A DNA stretch of 64,000 bases from positions 1,961,528 through 2,025,527 of the forward strand of contig NW_006495273.1 of the NCBI RefSeq assembly GCF_000471905.2. Direction: 5' to 3'. Both the position numbers and the translations under genes were made by a program. The DNA comes from Amborella trichopoda. Lineage: Eukaryota > Streptophyta > Magnoliopsida > Amborellales > Amborellaceae. This document shows positions 26,801 to 42,200 of this stretch, in pieces. The notes beneath the pieces were generated by a model. It was not told where the DNA came from and did not search any database. It saw only the letters and a program-made list of their open reading frames with translations. Each line of letters starts with the position of its first letter. Within the stretch, counting starts at the first letter, position 1.

Positions 26801-29800
26801 CCACTTCGATAGCGAGCTCGGAAAGAGCCCTCACGGTGGGCCATTTGCAGCGGAAAGGCCTACAACTTCCAAACTACTGTATCATGTGTCTTAATGACGA
26901 GGAATCGATTCCTCACCTCTTTGTCCACTGCTCTCAGGCCCTCTAGGCCTACATCTTGAGCCCCTTTATATGGCAGTGGGTTACCCTTCCATCCATTCCT
27001 CATATCTTTCAGCACATTTTCTCCCCCTTGCCCAAACTTGGGCTACTCCTCTGGAGAACAGCGGTGTCTGCCCTTATTTGGATCATCAGATAGAGATAAA
27101 TTGGAGGATCTTCCAAGCGAAGAACAAGACACTCGACTCCCTCATCGATCTTCTTAGATCCTCCATTATTTGCTGACCCAAGAATAGCAAGTTCTTTAGG
27201 CATGCTTCTTACTCAGATTTCTACTAAAGCTAGCAGACCCTCATCAATTGGCGCCATACAAGAGTTCCTCGCTCTTCCCTTTGGCAACCTCCCAGCCAAG
27301 ATCAAATCAAACCTAACTTCGATGGCTGCTCCGACCAGCAGGTGTTGGAGGCCTCTTTAGAGATTCCAAGGCCGCACACTGCACTCTTACTCCAGTTATA
27401 TAGATGTCGCGGACTCTACTACAGCTAAAACCACCGCCCTTCTCGAAGGCCTTAGATACTTCAAACCCTCGTGGCAATCTTTCCTTATCATCAAAGGGGA
27501 CAACAAGGATGTTTTAGCGTGGGCTTCCAGGACCGCACCCTGCCCTTGGAGACTACATCACCTCTTTGATGAGAGATCTCCATCTTTGCGAAGCCTCACA
27601 AGTCTCTTGGAGACATATACCGCGGGAAGCTAACTCCATCGCATATGCTCCTGCAAAAGCCAGAGCCACCCAATCCACAATTTTTCCCTCTGGAGCTTGA
27701 CTTTCGTCCTAGCTCGTTTTCTTCTCTTTTCCTTTTGTTTACTAAGTTGTACATGAGAAGCATTTTTTGTTAGCCCATTTATAGAGGCGCACATTTTTTG
27801 GACCCATGAGGTTTTTGTACGGGGCCCTGGTTGTTTTGGGGACTCCCTCTCATACTCCTTTGTACTCTTTTCTCTTACTCAATAAAAAAGTTAACATGTT
27901 CAAAACAAATAAAATAAAAAATACCAACAGTAAGACATGATATCATGTTATATTATCATAATAGTCCAGAAGTGTATGAAGGAACATCAATCATACACTA
28001 AGTACTTGTTGAGCATGAGAAGGTCACTACCATGACAAAACCAGTTGACATCTAGAAGGGGGTTGCTGTTCTAATTGGGGAGCTTAGAAGTGGTATTCAA
28101 ACCAGGATCGCATACGGCATTTGACCCCAACCACACGCCCTGCCCCCAATCCCAGAAGGGGGTTACTAATAAGTGATTTGCACATGAATGAAAAAGGCAT
28201 TCTAGCCCCTACAATTGACGTGCCATGAGGCTTACTAGGAGGAGCCTCATATAGTTTCATGAAAGACAACATTTACCTAAACAAGGACACTATTTCCACA
28301 TCCCTTGAAATAATTTGCCAAAACAAATACGCAACATTCTTTTTAAGAAGCACACTATGACTGGTACAGTCCACATGAACGTAGCCAAAGCAATAAAATG
28401 ATTGTACACATTGACCAATCAGAATTCAGAAGTTTGCATAGAGTCTTCAAATGAAGATATGCCACAGATGGCAATGAATCTAAGGTAAATGGAATCCAAA
28501 GCCCCATAACTGTGTCTGAAACAAGTCAACGTGGTTACAGGCATCGTACTCCTTCAACACGGCTTGATTCTTCATGATAAAGATTACCAGAACAAAGGAT
28601 TCTTGAGAGATAGAGATACCACGACTCCGGCAGGTCTTCTTCAAATAAGTTGTCAATTCTTCTTCCAAAAGAATCCAATAATTTTAATATTTATAGAATA
28701 AACGTTAACAGAAGGTTACTTTAAAGATTTCTACTTAAACTTGGGGAGGGTTTGTGTGTGTGTCTGTGTGTGTATAGCTGTGTTGTCATATCCTAGTTTT
28801 TAAGGCTTAAAGAGTTAGACACCTCATATGCATATCTGACCCCAACCCTGTTCCAGTGCCCAAGAAACATAGCAAAAATATATGACATGCACTGGAAAGA
28901 ACTAGAACTACTCCATGTAAAACAATAGAAATAAATTAAAAAGCACGGAAGCCCATTTCTTCCATAGTCTAGGGCACTTACGCACATGCATGTGAGACTC
29001 AAACCAAGCAGGGATCTAGTTTCGTAAAGACAAACCAAGGGGTGAATATACACTAGTGCCTTCATGATGCATTACTATCCATACCACATGTACAATGAAA
29101 TGAATGTACAAGGGTTTAGCTTAGCAAAAAGATGTTGCTTAATGGAAGTCATTATCAATTTGCTACTAAAATTGAAAGTTCATGTCAACATATCCTATCA
29201 AACAATGCACTATTTATCTTTTAAGCAGGTCAGCAGTGAGATTCGAACCTTGGATGTTATGTGGTGGCCAACTTGCTGTCCTAACCACCACCAAATGTTC
29301 AAATCCCACCAGACTAGGTGCATGACATGATGCACAATATTTAATTGTATAGATTCTTAAATAGCTAAACTACATATCTCTTAGAAAACAGATGTCAGAT
29401 GAATATGAGTAGATTATAAACAAAATAAGCACATCTGCATTTAAATAATACCTCATCGTCAGTGAAATCGAGTTCCGATAGGCCATCGTCATTAAGCCAT
29501 AGGTTATATATTATTATTTTTGTTCCATGAGGGCCAATATCCTCAAACTGCAGTAAATCAAAAGAAAAGTAACCATCATCCTGCATCATCTATAACAACA
29601 TACTTGCCATAAGACATGATTAAAAAAGTAAGATTACAAAAGGGACTTCCGAGCACCTTCATTTCAAGGTTAGGAATTTTTGTACGCTATCTCATATTTT
29701 TATTCTCGTTAATTCAAATAAATGAAAAAAATAATAACAATTGTGAATTTTACTGATGATACCCTAATTCCAATACAGGGCTATTTATGATAAGTATATT

Positions 29801-32800
29801 GCATCAAGTTTCAAACCTTGAATTTATTTAAGCACCAGAAGTTTGTAACTGTATTTCTCATAACAAGTGTTCATGATCAGAATTTGTCTTGTGCTAAACA
29901 AGATAGGTCCTGAAATTTTTGCACAGATACATGGATGCTGATGCTTCTGCAATAATACATAACCCTAGAAAAAGTGTATTTGATGACTTTATATAAGTAA
30001 TATATCTTGTTATTATTCTGGTGCGTGTATCATTTAAGATTTTTAGATTATCATATTAATGAGATGACAAATCAAACAAGTCAATACCTGGATTTTAAAA
30101 ATGATGATGCATATGTCATTTTTGATAAAGTCCAGATAAAAAGCATTCATGAAATCGATGCTTGCTGTTAAATTTCATGGCAGTGTAAAATATGCATGTT
30201 TAAGTTTTCATGCACACACTTATTACTCTGCATGAATGCTCTTTTCTGCAATATGCATCCGAGTGAGATGCCGAACCAATAGTTCGTTTCAGTAATTTTG
30301 GAATTTCCACAAAGAAATTCCTAAAGTATATTTCCACAAAGAAATTCCTAAAGTATATTTCCACAAAGAATTTCCTAAAGTACATAACTTTCAGAAACTC
30401 CAAATCAAATTGAACTATGAGTGTTTCTCATATCCATATGTGTTTTTGGAGCTCAAAGAAGACTTTATCACATGTGAAAGTACTTGATGCAAATACGATT
30501 TGAATATTGGTTGCATGCTTTTACAAAATTTGAATTTTGGCATATGAAGGTTATTTTCAGATGTGTAGTTTCTTTATTATGCTTGGAAACTGTCTTCCAG
30601 GACCACTATATTCCTTGAGGCGTATCAGAGTGAGGTGCCAGGATAAAGAACAATAGATCATATGGTCCTTAATTGAGGTTTAAAGAGTTTATGGATGGAA
30701 ATTTAGAATTTATGTAATGTTTCAGTTCATATAAAATATGTAACAATTACCTGTCGCATAAGCTCCTCTTCAGACAAATAGGGTGACCATTCAAGAATGG
30801 CATTCATATTGTCAGTCCAATCATCTTGGGAACGACGAATTAAGGGCTTCACATCATCCCCACATAATTCAAAGTCAATCTGCAATCATCCCAAGTGTCA
30901 AGTGGAAATACCGGAGATAAAGAACACAACTTAGTCAAAAATGGAAAGAGTCAAGTTAGACGGCAAATCACCATTGGAACAATTACATCATCCAGCCCCG
31001 TTTTCCTTAAGAAAGTATATGAAAGAAGGCCAACACTTTGAGTCGCACAGCTAGTAAGAGATGTAACACACTGTTAGGTAGGATATGGGAAAGAAAAGGA
31101 GATAATAGAACCCCAAGGCCAGATTAGGTAGGATATGGGAAAGAAAAGGAGATAATAGAACCCCAAGGCCATAAGACGACAAATGGTAAGGACAGTTTAT
31201 TGTGGTTTTCATAAGAACCACAAAAGACTCCTGTTTTAAGCAGTTGACATAAGGTCTAGACATTTTGAAACCAGACATCCATACCTCCACATGATTGTAT
31301 CAAGGGCCAATTGACAATAATGCCCCTCTGACAAATCCCACCAGCTTTTTTAAAAAAAGGCATGTTAGTGGAATACAAGTATTAGAAACCCCCTTAATCT
31401 GAGGGTACATTTAAAAAAACATATAAGCAGGTGAAAAGTTAGTCTTTCAGTTCCCTTTGAGTCGCAGGCTTACAAAACAGTTAAAAAAGGCAAACTATGG
31501 GTGACTTAATCACCCCCATTTCACCTGCTCTTTTAGAAATTTACAAAGTGAGATACATGTATCTCCATCCATTAATTTCCTTGCTTGATACTAGCTTTTC
31601 TTTGTGACTCTAGTGAGAGATATACCCTTTCATCATACCGAGGGAGGGGTAAATGGGGACACAGACACATTAGCTAATGGTGAGGTTGGTACAAAGTCTT
31701 TGTTGCCAGAAAGGGATAGCGGTATTTGGGATGTGAACTTGTTTGAGCCCGATGTTGCACACTTTTTACCTTATGCTTCACTTTAATATATTTTTCGTCA
31801 ACTATCAAAATGACCAGCATTCCACACATGCGTTCTAGAAAAGTAGAAAATAAACAATGAAGAGAAATATTGGTATTTTAGATATCCATATTTTATGATC
31901 TTATTTTTTAAAATTAAACTGGGTTAGATATGGGCGATTCAATTTCACTTGCTTTTTTTATTGTTGCTAGCTGTCACCAAGTAAAATACAGGCGTTTCTA
32001 ACATCCATATTTTGCTAACATACTGTTTCCTAAAAGTACATGTTAATAGCAAAGGGGCTATATGGTCGCTTGCCCCTCTAATGCAATCAGATGGAACTAT
32101 GGACATCTGCTTCCAAATTTTCAGAAACCTAACATCCCACCTCTTATATATGCATATTTAGTGGTTTTTCTTATTAAAAAAATTACATATGAGCTTAACG
32201 AAGGCAATAATGTAGATTCTAGAATCACAGCGTGGTAGAATGGAGGACTTGATCCCCAAACTGAAATTTCATAATGGATCTTAATTAAGCATCACTGTTC
32301 AAAACCCAAACATGTAACTCAGAACCAAAAATTTTCGGGGCCGTGTATCCTAGTTGATGGAAACACACATCTATCTCCCATGATGCATAGTCAACTTCTC
32401 ATGGTGAAATCCAGATCTAAGTATGAGATTGCATATGGTTCGTGAGAGACAACTATATAAGTGGCATCGCACCTTCTGGAAAGTGCACGCATAAATAAAT
32501 ATAGCAATATGCACATGAGTGTGAAGTTCAAAAGGCACTCAAAGTCGAAAACTGATTTTCACACAATAAAATTTCATACCATAACAACAAAATAAATGGC
32601 TATATGATATGGCACTCAAATTGTGAAAAAAATCCCCAATCATCTCTAATGCCCTCAATTATAACCAACCTAACCACCACAAGAAACCCACAAAAACAGG
32701 GTTCCCCTTGGTAACACTAGTTGAATTTCAAATTTCAGATCCCAGCAAAGACCCTAACATAACTGCCATAAGCATGATGTCTCATATGATAGTCATCAAA

Positions 32801-35800
32801 CCCAACAAAGAAGTCCCCCTCAAATTGCAGGCTAGGACAGATCACCTGTGTGAATCCGAACATTGACCAACAAAGGATCTCTTTCGTCCCAACTAGACAT
32901 CTCAGCAATCAAAATGACTAGAAAATCTCTGTGAGGTGTGGTTAGTATGCACACAAATAATCGGGGGCAATATGCAGTTAAGTTATGCCTCAAGAGATAA
33001 TCCAGTCATTTTGACCTCGTACATATTATTCTATTGAGGCCGAAGGTAAATCTCATTTTAGCCACTCTACATGCAGATCCAGAGAAAAACACTAGCTAAT
33101 AAACCCTAATCCAACTTTTAAAAGATCAAAGGGTTCCTTCAAAGTCAATTTCCTACAAAAACTTAGATATAGAATCCAAACCACAAGCCAAAGCAGTTAG
33201 ATGCGCTGGTTTATAATCCAAAGCATCACATAGACAATGATACATCCAAAGAAGAAAGCGTTGCCAAAGATTTTTCCAAAATTTTTAAGGTTTTGAGTTT
33301 TAATGCCAAAGAACAGAGTGCATGTCCAATGAATACCCAATCAAACCTCTGGCAATATTTTTACAGTTCTACAAAATACTTTTGCTCAGCACTTCAAATG
33401 TACATGAAACTACATAGATTTCAAGCACCTCTAGAAGATTGGCCAACATCTAAACCTTAAGACGACAGAGGAAGTATCAGTGAAGCACCACATATTTTTC
33501 ATTTTAAGAATAATTTTTCTAATTTTGTAAAATAAAAAACGTATCAATTAATATTGCATAAACAAGTCTAAATCTTGTGTACAAAAAGAACCGGCATTCT
33601 AAATCTTTGCAATGCCTCATATTATTTTTAGGTTCTGGACCTCAAATTCTTTGTCAGATCAAAAGGGCCTTGCAACATGATAAAAATCAGACTGGTGAAT
33701 CCATACAGAAAAGATGGCAAAAAAATTTATCCATTGCAAGTAAGATCTATCAAGCTTATTCGGAAGAACTTCTCTTCATGATATTTTAATACAAAAACAT
33801 TTTAACTATGGAGAGATCCAGGTGATTAACAGCATGAAGAGCAACTTGTCCCATTAAAGTGAGGATAATATGTACATTCAAGAAGAAATGTTTATCACAA
33901 ATGCATTGTAAGGTGCCACAAAACAATATTTAAGAAAATAATGAAAGCAAGAGTTCACAACACAAAACAATTTTTTTCTTTCTATTTTTTATGATAAATA
34001 TGATAAAGGTTGCCTGAGAATACAAATAACCACTTAAAGAAAACTAGCTAAAATGTTAGAGAGGGTAGAATCCATTATGGGGAGCTTCAGGGAAATAATA
34101 TACCAGGGACCTGATTGTGTAAGTTTTTGCTATATATTTACTTAAAACATCAAGATACCTTCCCTGCTTTGAGCCACTGAAAACGATCACATCAGCACCT
34201 AATCGCATCGTACTTGTCTTGAAACCATTTCCATCTGCATGATAAACACATTTATGATCCCCAAAATACAGAAAGCAAAACCCAAACAGACTTGATCAAG
34301 AGAACTCACAAGAAAGTACATATTAAAGGAATAGGCTTCAGCTTTATTGGTTAGTTGTTGACAACTAGAACACCATGTTCAAGTTTGATTCCTCCAGCTG
34401 ACCTACCCAAAAAAGAAAAAAGAAGTGCACCATTGAAGGAAATTATTTTTATATCTGCTCGAGGTTTTGCTGAGTTATTCCAGAGAGGTAAGAACTAAGA
34501 ATATAAAAGGATAAACAATTCTTCTATATGGATTTCAAAGATAACGAGGTGTGAAAGTTAAGGATTCAAAAATCAGAAATACAACTAAAATGCAAGGCTA
34601 TGGCTTCAGAACCCAAGTTGCAGTTGTTTTACACCAAATTGTCATGTCTGACAGATCATTCCTCAACACATTATTATTGTACTAGGATGTTTTTGATTTT
34701 TTGACATAACATTATGAAAGGCTTTTGCACTACATAGAAGATGATTTTCATCTGATGTAGGTGGCCAAGGTCTCACTTCAATAAAGAAGAGCAACTACTC
34801 TTGTACCACTTGCTGGCCAGAGCAGTTTACAACACGGGTACACATGACTTTTGGTATATTTTAGGGTCCAAGCCCTACAAATTCCGTACAAGCTACTATA
34901 AGTCCACAAGCAACGAACAAGGTGAACTTTATAGTCAAAAGATAACAACTTCAGCTTTACAGGGATTCTTCTATTTGGGTGCTGTACAACAGTCAGAAAG
35001 GCAATGCTACTGATATTAGCAAGGGTTCTATCAACTTATACAAGGGGAGCTACAACGGCAAGGATGTCTATTTGATGCATGGGGACTTGATTACATTCCA
35101 TTTAGGTTAGGAACAGGTGTAATCGGACCTGCTTCCTACATACATAGAGTTTTGGGTACCATATTCACTTCGTTTGGGCTTCTCTTGAATTCAATTCAAA
35201 CCCTGACACCGTGGTTCATAGCCACATTCTCTAATCCTCTGAGCTACAGGGCCCACCCCACCTCCATTGGACCTGCTCCATGTTAGGCCAGACTTAATAT
35301 CCATTGCTCTCACAAGTTTCCTATATCCCAATGGATCAATAGTATGCTCAATAAGCCCTCGTAAGTCTTAAATGGAATAAGCCCTTTTAAGTCCCTAGAA
35401 CGCCTGCATTAGCGCACAGAACTTGTAGGTCCCTCTTGTGAAGTAATAGCCAGGTGGGATCTTCAACCACACTTCTTTTCACCAAGTAAGATGTAGGAGA
35501 GAGCTTTTTGACATCTAATCAGTAAATTGGACCAACAAAGCACACCATCTTGGAAAGAAGAAGGGTTGGTTTTTCCAGGGAGAGAAACTCTCAAAAGAGT
35601 TATTTCCACATTTTGAGAATGGTATCACTAATCTAACCTTTGTTTTTTTGAGAATTTGTATGTGACTAGCACTAGCTTAAACCTATCAACTATTCCATAA
35701 TTTCTTTTGATATCAAATGGCTATTGATTGATAATTTTTGGCACTGAAAGGAGATCCCTAGATTTGATAAAATATAGGTGGAAGATTACTCAATGAACTA

Positions 35801-36109
35801 AACTGTAGTCTATTGGTTTATCACCATCGATTGAAGAAGAGGATGGTGGCTGTCTGGTGGATGGTCATGAAGAAAGAGTGGGACCAACCAGAACAAGATG
35901 TGACATCTATGGTGTCTCTCTCACTGGTGGATGGTCATGAAGAAAGAGTGGGACCAACCAGAACAAGATGTGACACCTATGCTCTCTCTCTCTCTCNNNN
36001 NNNNNNNNNNNNNNNNTACGTACGGTAGGTACGGTACGGTACGTAAGAAACGGAAACGGAAACGGTAACGGAACGGAAACCGAACGAACGAACGTACGTA
36101 CGTACGTAC

Positions 36110-36208
<99 letters not shown>

Positions 36209-39200
36209 ACACACATCACTTCAATGGGCAGTGATGCCCCATTGCCTTGCAATCAATAGCCTAATGGATTATATTGTGTTTCTGCTATAAATTTACATGA
36301 CATTAGAGATTCCTTTTATTTGATGCTAATCATTTACTGGTCTACCCTTTGGAGGCCAAGAATGCCAACCTATGGTGTTAGAAAGATTTTTTTGGAAGTT
36401 CAAAGAAGAACTACGGGTCGATATAAACAACATGAACAATGAAGAAATCAGACTGTATCAAACATGGAGATGTTCATATATAAGGATTCCGACACCTGTG
36501 GAAAATATTCGAGGTACAATTTCAGAGAAATGCACAAAAATTGAGCAATGCAATCGGATAGAAATTGAATTTGAGACCGCATTCATTGGAAATGCGCCAT
36601 TGCAATGTATCACACCAATCTTCAAGAAACGAGAAGGCGAAATTAAATTCGATTCAATACTAAATATGAAAAAAAGAATTTCCAAAAGAAACAATGGAAC
36701 ATCTCTTCACTATTTGCATGAGAGGGGCAGAGGGCCATGCGCCAAGCTCATCGTGTAGTTTGTCATAACCATAAAAAGATTGTTAGCACTTGTGATTTAA
36801 ACATTGTCAATAACACAAGTCAAATAGTCGGACAAAAGCATTTTGAAGAGTAATAAGCAGAGCCATTTCCTCAGACTTTAGGGTCTAAACCAGTCAAACC
36901 TCAAATTTTGAAAACAAGAGGGAGTGCCTTCGGTCAATATGCAAAATTCTGATGATTTTAGCTCTATTTGGGTGAACATATGCCCACAAGCAGTTTAGCT
37001 CTGAACAGTTTTTCGAAATTGAAGAATTTCAAGCTCTTTACATTAATACATATGACTGCTCATTTGAGATTGAAAAACCAACCTAACAACAGCATTAATC
37101 ATCCAATTTAAAGACAGAAAATAAATAAACTAATCATCCAATCCTTTCCCAGTAAACTAAAGACAGAAAAAAAAGTAAGGAAACCAGAAATTTTAGGACT
37201 CCTACTCTGAGAGCAGCAAGCAGAAATTTAGCAAGGCTTTTAATGGGAATAATGAGTCATCAGTTTCATGTAAGACACTCGAGGCCTTCCCACTCTTCTA
37301 AGAGAAGAGTATCCCATTCAGACCAAGTCAATGCCAATGTGGAAGCATAGGAAGTCCTAAGTGATTGCTTTCCTAGGATTTAAGAAAAGACTTTGTTGAT
37401 GCCTGCTGTTACAAGTTCCAATGAAGTTGTGATATTAGACTAGATGCATACATTACGGCAAATTTGAATTCATCATCATCATCTATCCCAACTATGTGGG
37501 GTCGGCTACGAATTTGAATTCATACAAATGTTACATGGATTGTTACGAAATATTATCTATCTCTCATAGGAAACCCAAGGCCTTGGTAGTCAGGGTGGCT
37601 AAGCCACCGGTTCTATTCTTACCAACTATATCCACTAACATGTCCCAAAAAAAAAAAACCTCTTATTTAATTCTGCAAAATGGGAATGATGCTATGCCAT
37701 TGTTAGGTTTGGTGACAGCCAAAATCACCACTCCTATGTTTTCCTAGAAAACTAGGGGTATTATAGTCTTTAGGTTAAAGACAAGGGGTTTTCTGAGGAG
37801 AGAAGCATGGCCTCAAAGAGATAGACAGTTTTCCTGTGAGTTTCAGGTTTCTCCAGTTTCAACTTCTGGACAGAGAATGCTTCATGGCACTCTTAAGAAT
37901 ATTTTTCCAGTTGCAATGCAACACTGAAAAGAAAGAGATTGATTAGTGATGGTGTCCAGTCAGAAGAGTAGATTTAAATAGTAAAACCGGAAAGGGTTTT
38001 GCCAATGTATAGAGAGGGAGAGAGGTATATCTCTTGTACAAAATGTAATCTTCATTGATAATGGATTTCGACTTACCGATGAAATGGAAGTCACCCCCTT
38101 GAGGATAAACCTCATAACTCGTGATATTGTGGTATGCTTTTACATTTGCTTCATTTATCGCACTCGATTTGCGGTTGTATTCACTTATTTTGCATCTAGC
38201 CGACTATGGATGGGATCCTGATTTCTGGTATTCCTAGTTCTGCAAAATTGAAAGGTTCCAGAAGACCCTACATGTCATGAACTCATTGACATGTGTACTC
38301 ATGTCTAATAGAATAGCCACGTTAGACACAAAATATCAACACAAAACAAACATGTTGAATCCCAAAATGTGGGGTACTCATATATTATATAAATAAACTG
38401 TATTACAAATTGAATGTATGTGCCAGAATCCTAGACATGCATGCCAACATTTCAAATACAAGTGTCCATATTCTAGAAGCCTGCAACCAAATTCTGAATG
38501 CACGTGTGCAGATCCCAGAGACCCATCCAAAATCAGATATGTAAACCATAATTCCAAACATGTCCACATATCGACACAACGAAGGACCCACTTTCAGAGT
38601 CTCAATTTGTATTTCTGGTGTATCGACACGTGTGTCCTTGTCATTGTGTTGTAGTTATATGTAAAAGACCCCCGGACACATGTCCAAGTTACAACAAGAA
38701 ACAAATGCCATACCAAGCACGGAGGACTCATTTTCTGAGTGTCTAGGCATGCGCCCATGTGCTGACAGTGTGAGGGATATGTACTTAAGTTCTGAGCATG
38801 CATCCACATATTGTCACTGTGAAGTAGCTAACTATACAATGTTTACACTTTTTAAGTGTCTGATGCATTTCTAGTGTTTCAGCACGTGTTATTGCCATTC
38901 TGGTCTCCCCAAGTGAAAGAAATACCAGAGGCATATATCCAAGTCGCATAACAAACAAGAATAATACAAATGTGAGATACTAGACCGAGGTTTGGGTGGC
39001 CTTTGTAGTTGTATTTCTAGAAGAGTGGCATAACTCATAGATTCAAACATATCCTCAAAAAAAAAAAAATATCGTCGATTCAAACAAAATCAATCATCAT
39101 CATCATTTTAGCCTTTTTCCCAATTAATTGGGGTCGGCTACATGAATGCAGGTTCTCCAGTCCATTCAAACAAAATCAATAATAACCAAAATAGTTCTGC

Positions 39201-42200
39201 ATCCGCGTTCTCAATTTTCATCAAATACTCATTTCTCAATTTTCATCAAATACTCATACCTAACAACAATATTATCCAAGTAAGATAGCAGAAGACACGT
39301 TCATTGCATCTATGCAAGGTATTCTGGCATCAAGGAGAACATATCTAGTACGAAGACAACAAATTCATTCCGTAATATCGAATCACTATGGATTGGCATA
39401 TCATTTTAGATCAGTTCTGAGGTCCCCATGCATAACGAGAAAGGATGAAAATGGGGCAATGTATAGTACCAGAATTTTAGGTTGATGAAATCCATATATT
39501 ATTCTCTAGTTAATTAAAAAAGGCAAAAGTTTATATAGAGCCGAAGCTCTAAACAATCAAATTTGAGCCTACCTTCAAATAGTATCGAGAAATGTAGTTT
39601 CAATATTGGAAATCTTTGTGATGATATTTTCATATTTATTTATAAAGTTTAAAGCTTCAAAATTAGTGTAGATCGACATATCTATGAAAACTTAAAAATC
39701 TTGAAAATTGATGGTCAAAAAATGCTTTACAAAATACACTATTTTCAAAGCTTGCAATCTATTTTTTTCTCATGTCCATGCATCTTGATGTTGAGATGAC
39801 CAATTTTAAGATATTTGGGCATCAAACCAAACCCATTAAAAAAATATATAGGAAGAATTAAATATAAAAGTAGATTTACCAAATAAATCAAATGAGACTG
39901 GAAAACATACATTGCCCAATTGTTGTATTGTTCTTCTTTGAGGAGTAACCTAAACTCATACAATGTCTCATACGCTCAGGATCCATACCACCTCCATCAT
40001 CTGAAAAGGAAAATAGTGCTGTCAGCTTTCTACCAAAAGTTAACAAATGCAATGTAGCAAAATTGCAACAAAATAAATATCTAGTTATCAAAATAAAAAT
40101 ACCTTGGAATAGCAACACTGGACTCCCGTCCCGAGCATTGTATACACTATCGACTTTGACAAATGTTGCACCATTAGGAATCTGATAGTTCATGAACAAA
40201 AACGGGGAAAATGTGGAAAGTATGAACGAAGATAAAAGTAGAGAGACAATGAGGAGGACTAGATAGCAATATAATATAACTACGTAATTTAGGAAAATTA
40301 ATACAAGAAATAACCTTACATCAATTAGCAACACCACCAAAGCCATATTTACCCAAAAAAAAAAAAGCTATACAAAACAAAGTTTAACACAAAAAGTAGA
40401 AATAAAAACATAAAATTCTCAACATGGCATGCTATGATACCAAATTCATTTGATCATTGAGATGCCACCCAGATAACCCAACTATTACAAATAGCTGCAA
40501 TAAGCAGCTTACAACAAGTAACTCCATGAAGAGATACATGGACAAGTTTATCAATGTCCAAAAGAAAAGGACTATTTACCTCATCAACCGCATTATCAAG
40601 AAGCTCAGCTATAGCTGCAAAAGGAAAAGGTGACTAACATAGTCAGTATACCACAACAAATTACCACAAAAAAAGTAGGGAGAAAAAGACAAAAAGAGCG
40701 ATGCATCAAAATGATAATAATTCAACTACGCCAAATCTAGGCAGACAGATCATCCTCCTTTCCAAACAAATAGAAGAAACAGAACTTCAAATTCCATATT
40801 TCGAAAGTAAATGTCAATTAATCTTCCAGACAACACATGAAACCTCTATTGTTCTTCCTAGCAAAATCGAAACCCAAAAAACCCCATTTGACTCTTCAAA
40901 ACAAAATTTTAAAATCTTAAAAAAATATATTGAACTATTTTGTTTTTGGACAAGATCAGGGTTTATAGGAGTAGAGCCGATAAAGTACTTAAGATTGATG
41001 GCCAAGAAATATCAAAAAGACCATTTTCGATATCTTGGGTCAATAATCCAAGAAAATGGTGAGCTTGAAGAAAATGTTGCACATAGAATTAGAGATGGGT
41101 GAGTGAAGTTGGAGACGTGCAACTGGAGTTTTATGTGATCGCCGGGTACCGGTGAAGGGCATGCTCTATAGGAATGTTATGAGACCAACTTTACTTTATA
41201 GGGCGGAATGTTGGGTGGTCAATAAACAACATATTCATAGAATGAGTATAGCCGAGATGAGGATGTTAAGATGGATGAATGAAGAGATAGAATTCGAAAT
41301 GAATACATTTGAGATAATTTAGGTGTGGCACCAATAGCCGATAAGATAAGAGAGAGTAGATTTAGATTGGCTGGCCATGTATACGCAGACCCAGTACAAC
41401 ACTTGTTAGGAAGTGCAAGTTAGTTCAAGTGGAAGGCTCAAAAAGGGCAAAAGGTAGGCCCAAAGGACATGGTTGAAAGTATTGAAAAAAAGATATGGAG
41501 ACTTATGGCCTCATAGAGGGTATGGCCCTTAATAGAACATAATGGCGTAATAGGATTCGTGTAGCCGACCCCAATTAATTGGGAAAAGGCTTTTGATGAT
41601 GATGATTCAGGGTTTATAGGAGTATTGAGAGAAAGGGCAGGGATAGCCCCAAATTCAACACCTACATAGGGAGGAAAATGACAAAAAATAGACCTTACCA
41701 GAGGGCATATTCTCCCCCGTGAAGGGTTTTCCCAAGGCAGGCACCTCAGCAGAGGCCACATGTACCCTCTTAGGCGGCACCACCACTCCTCCTAGGCCCC
41801 TGCCTCACCTTGGGGCACCCAAGGATGGTGCTTTTTGATACACCGGTTTCTACATATATAGGATTATCTCATGCTTATCCGTAAACGCATGTATTTTTCA
41901 ATACATCTATTCTGAACATAGATCAGCATTGAAAGTCAAACTCTAGCAAACACATTACAGCATAAAACCAGGTTACGTTAAAAGAATATCAGCAGATAAA
42001 TGAAGATGAGACATACACATGAACAACAAAACAAGTTAATGAAAATGACCAGAGAAACAAGCTACAATCATATCAGCGTGGCTAAGACAGCACACTTATA
42101 TAAGTCTTTGTTTCTATAAATGATTCATGCAAATGGGTAATAATCACATCCTTATAATGACTTCAACAGAGACAAGAACACCTCCAAAAGCCCACTTATG

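Noticed and set aside
29222..29330. A functional tRNA gene on the minus strand
   Set aside because: Has A- and B-box-like words but no cloverleaf with acceptor pairing; better read as a SINE.
35907..36214. Glu-Arg and Cys-Val repeat frames of about 100 codons
   Set aside because: Translations of (CT)n/(CA)n microsatellite; no gene structure.
36372..36758. 128-codon plus-strand frame in MORC intron 5
   Set aside because: No family recognised, antisense inside an intron, next to simple repeats; could be tested by protein search but not supported here.
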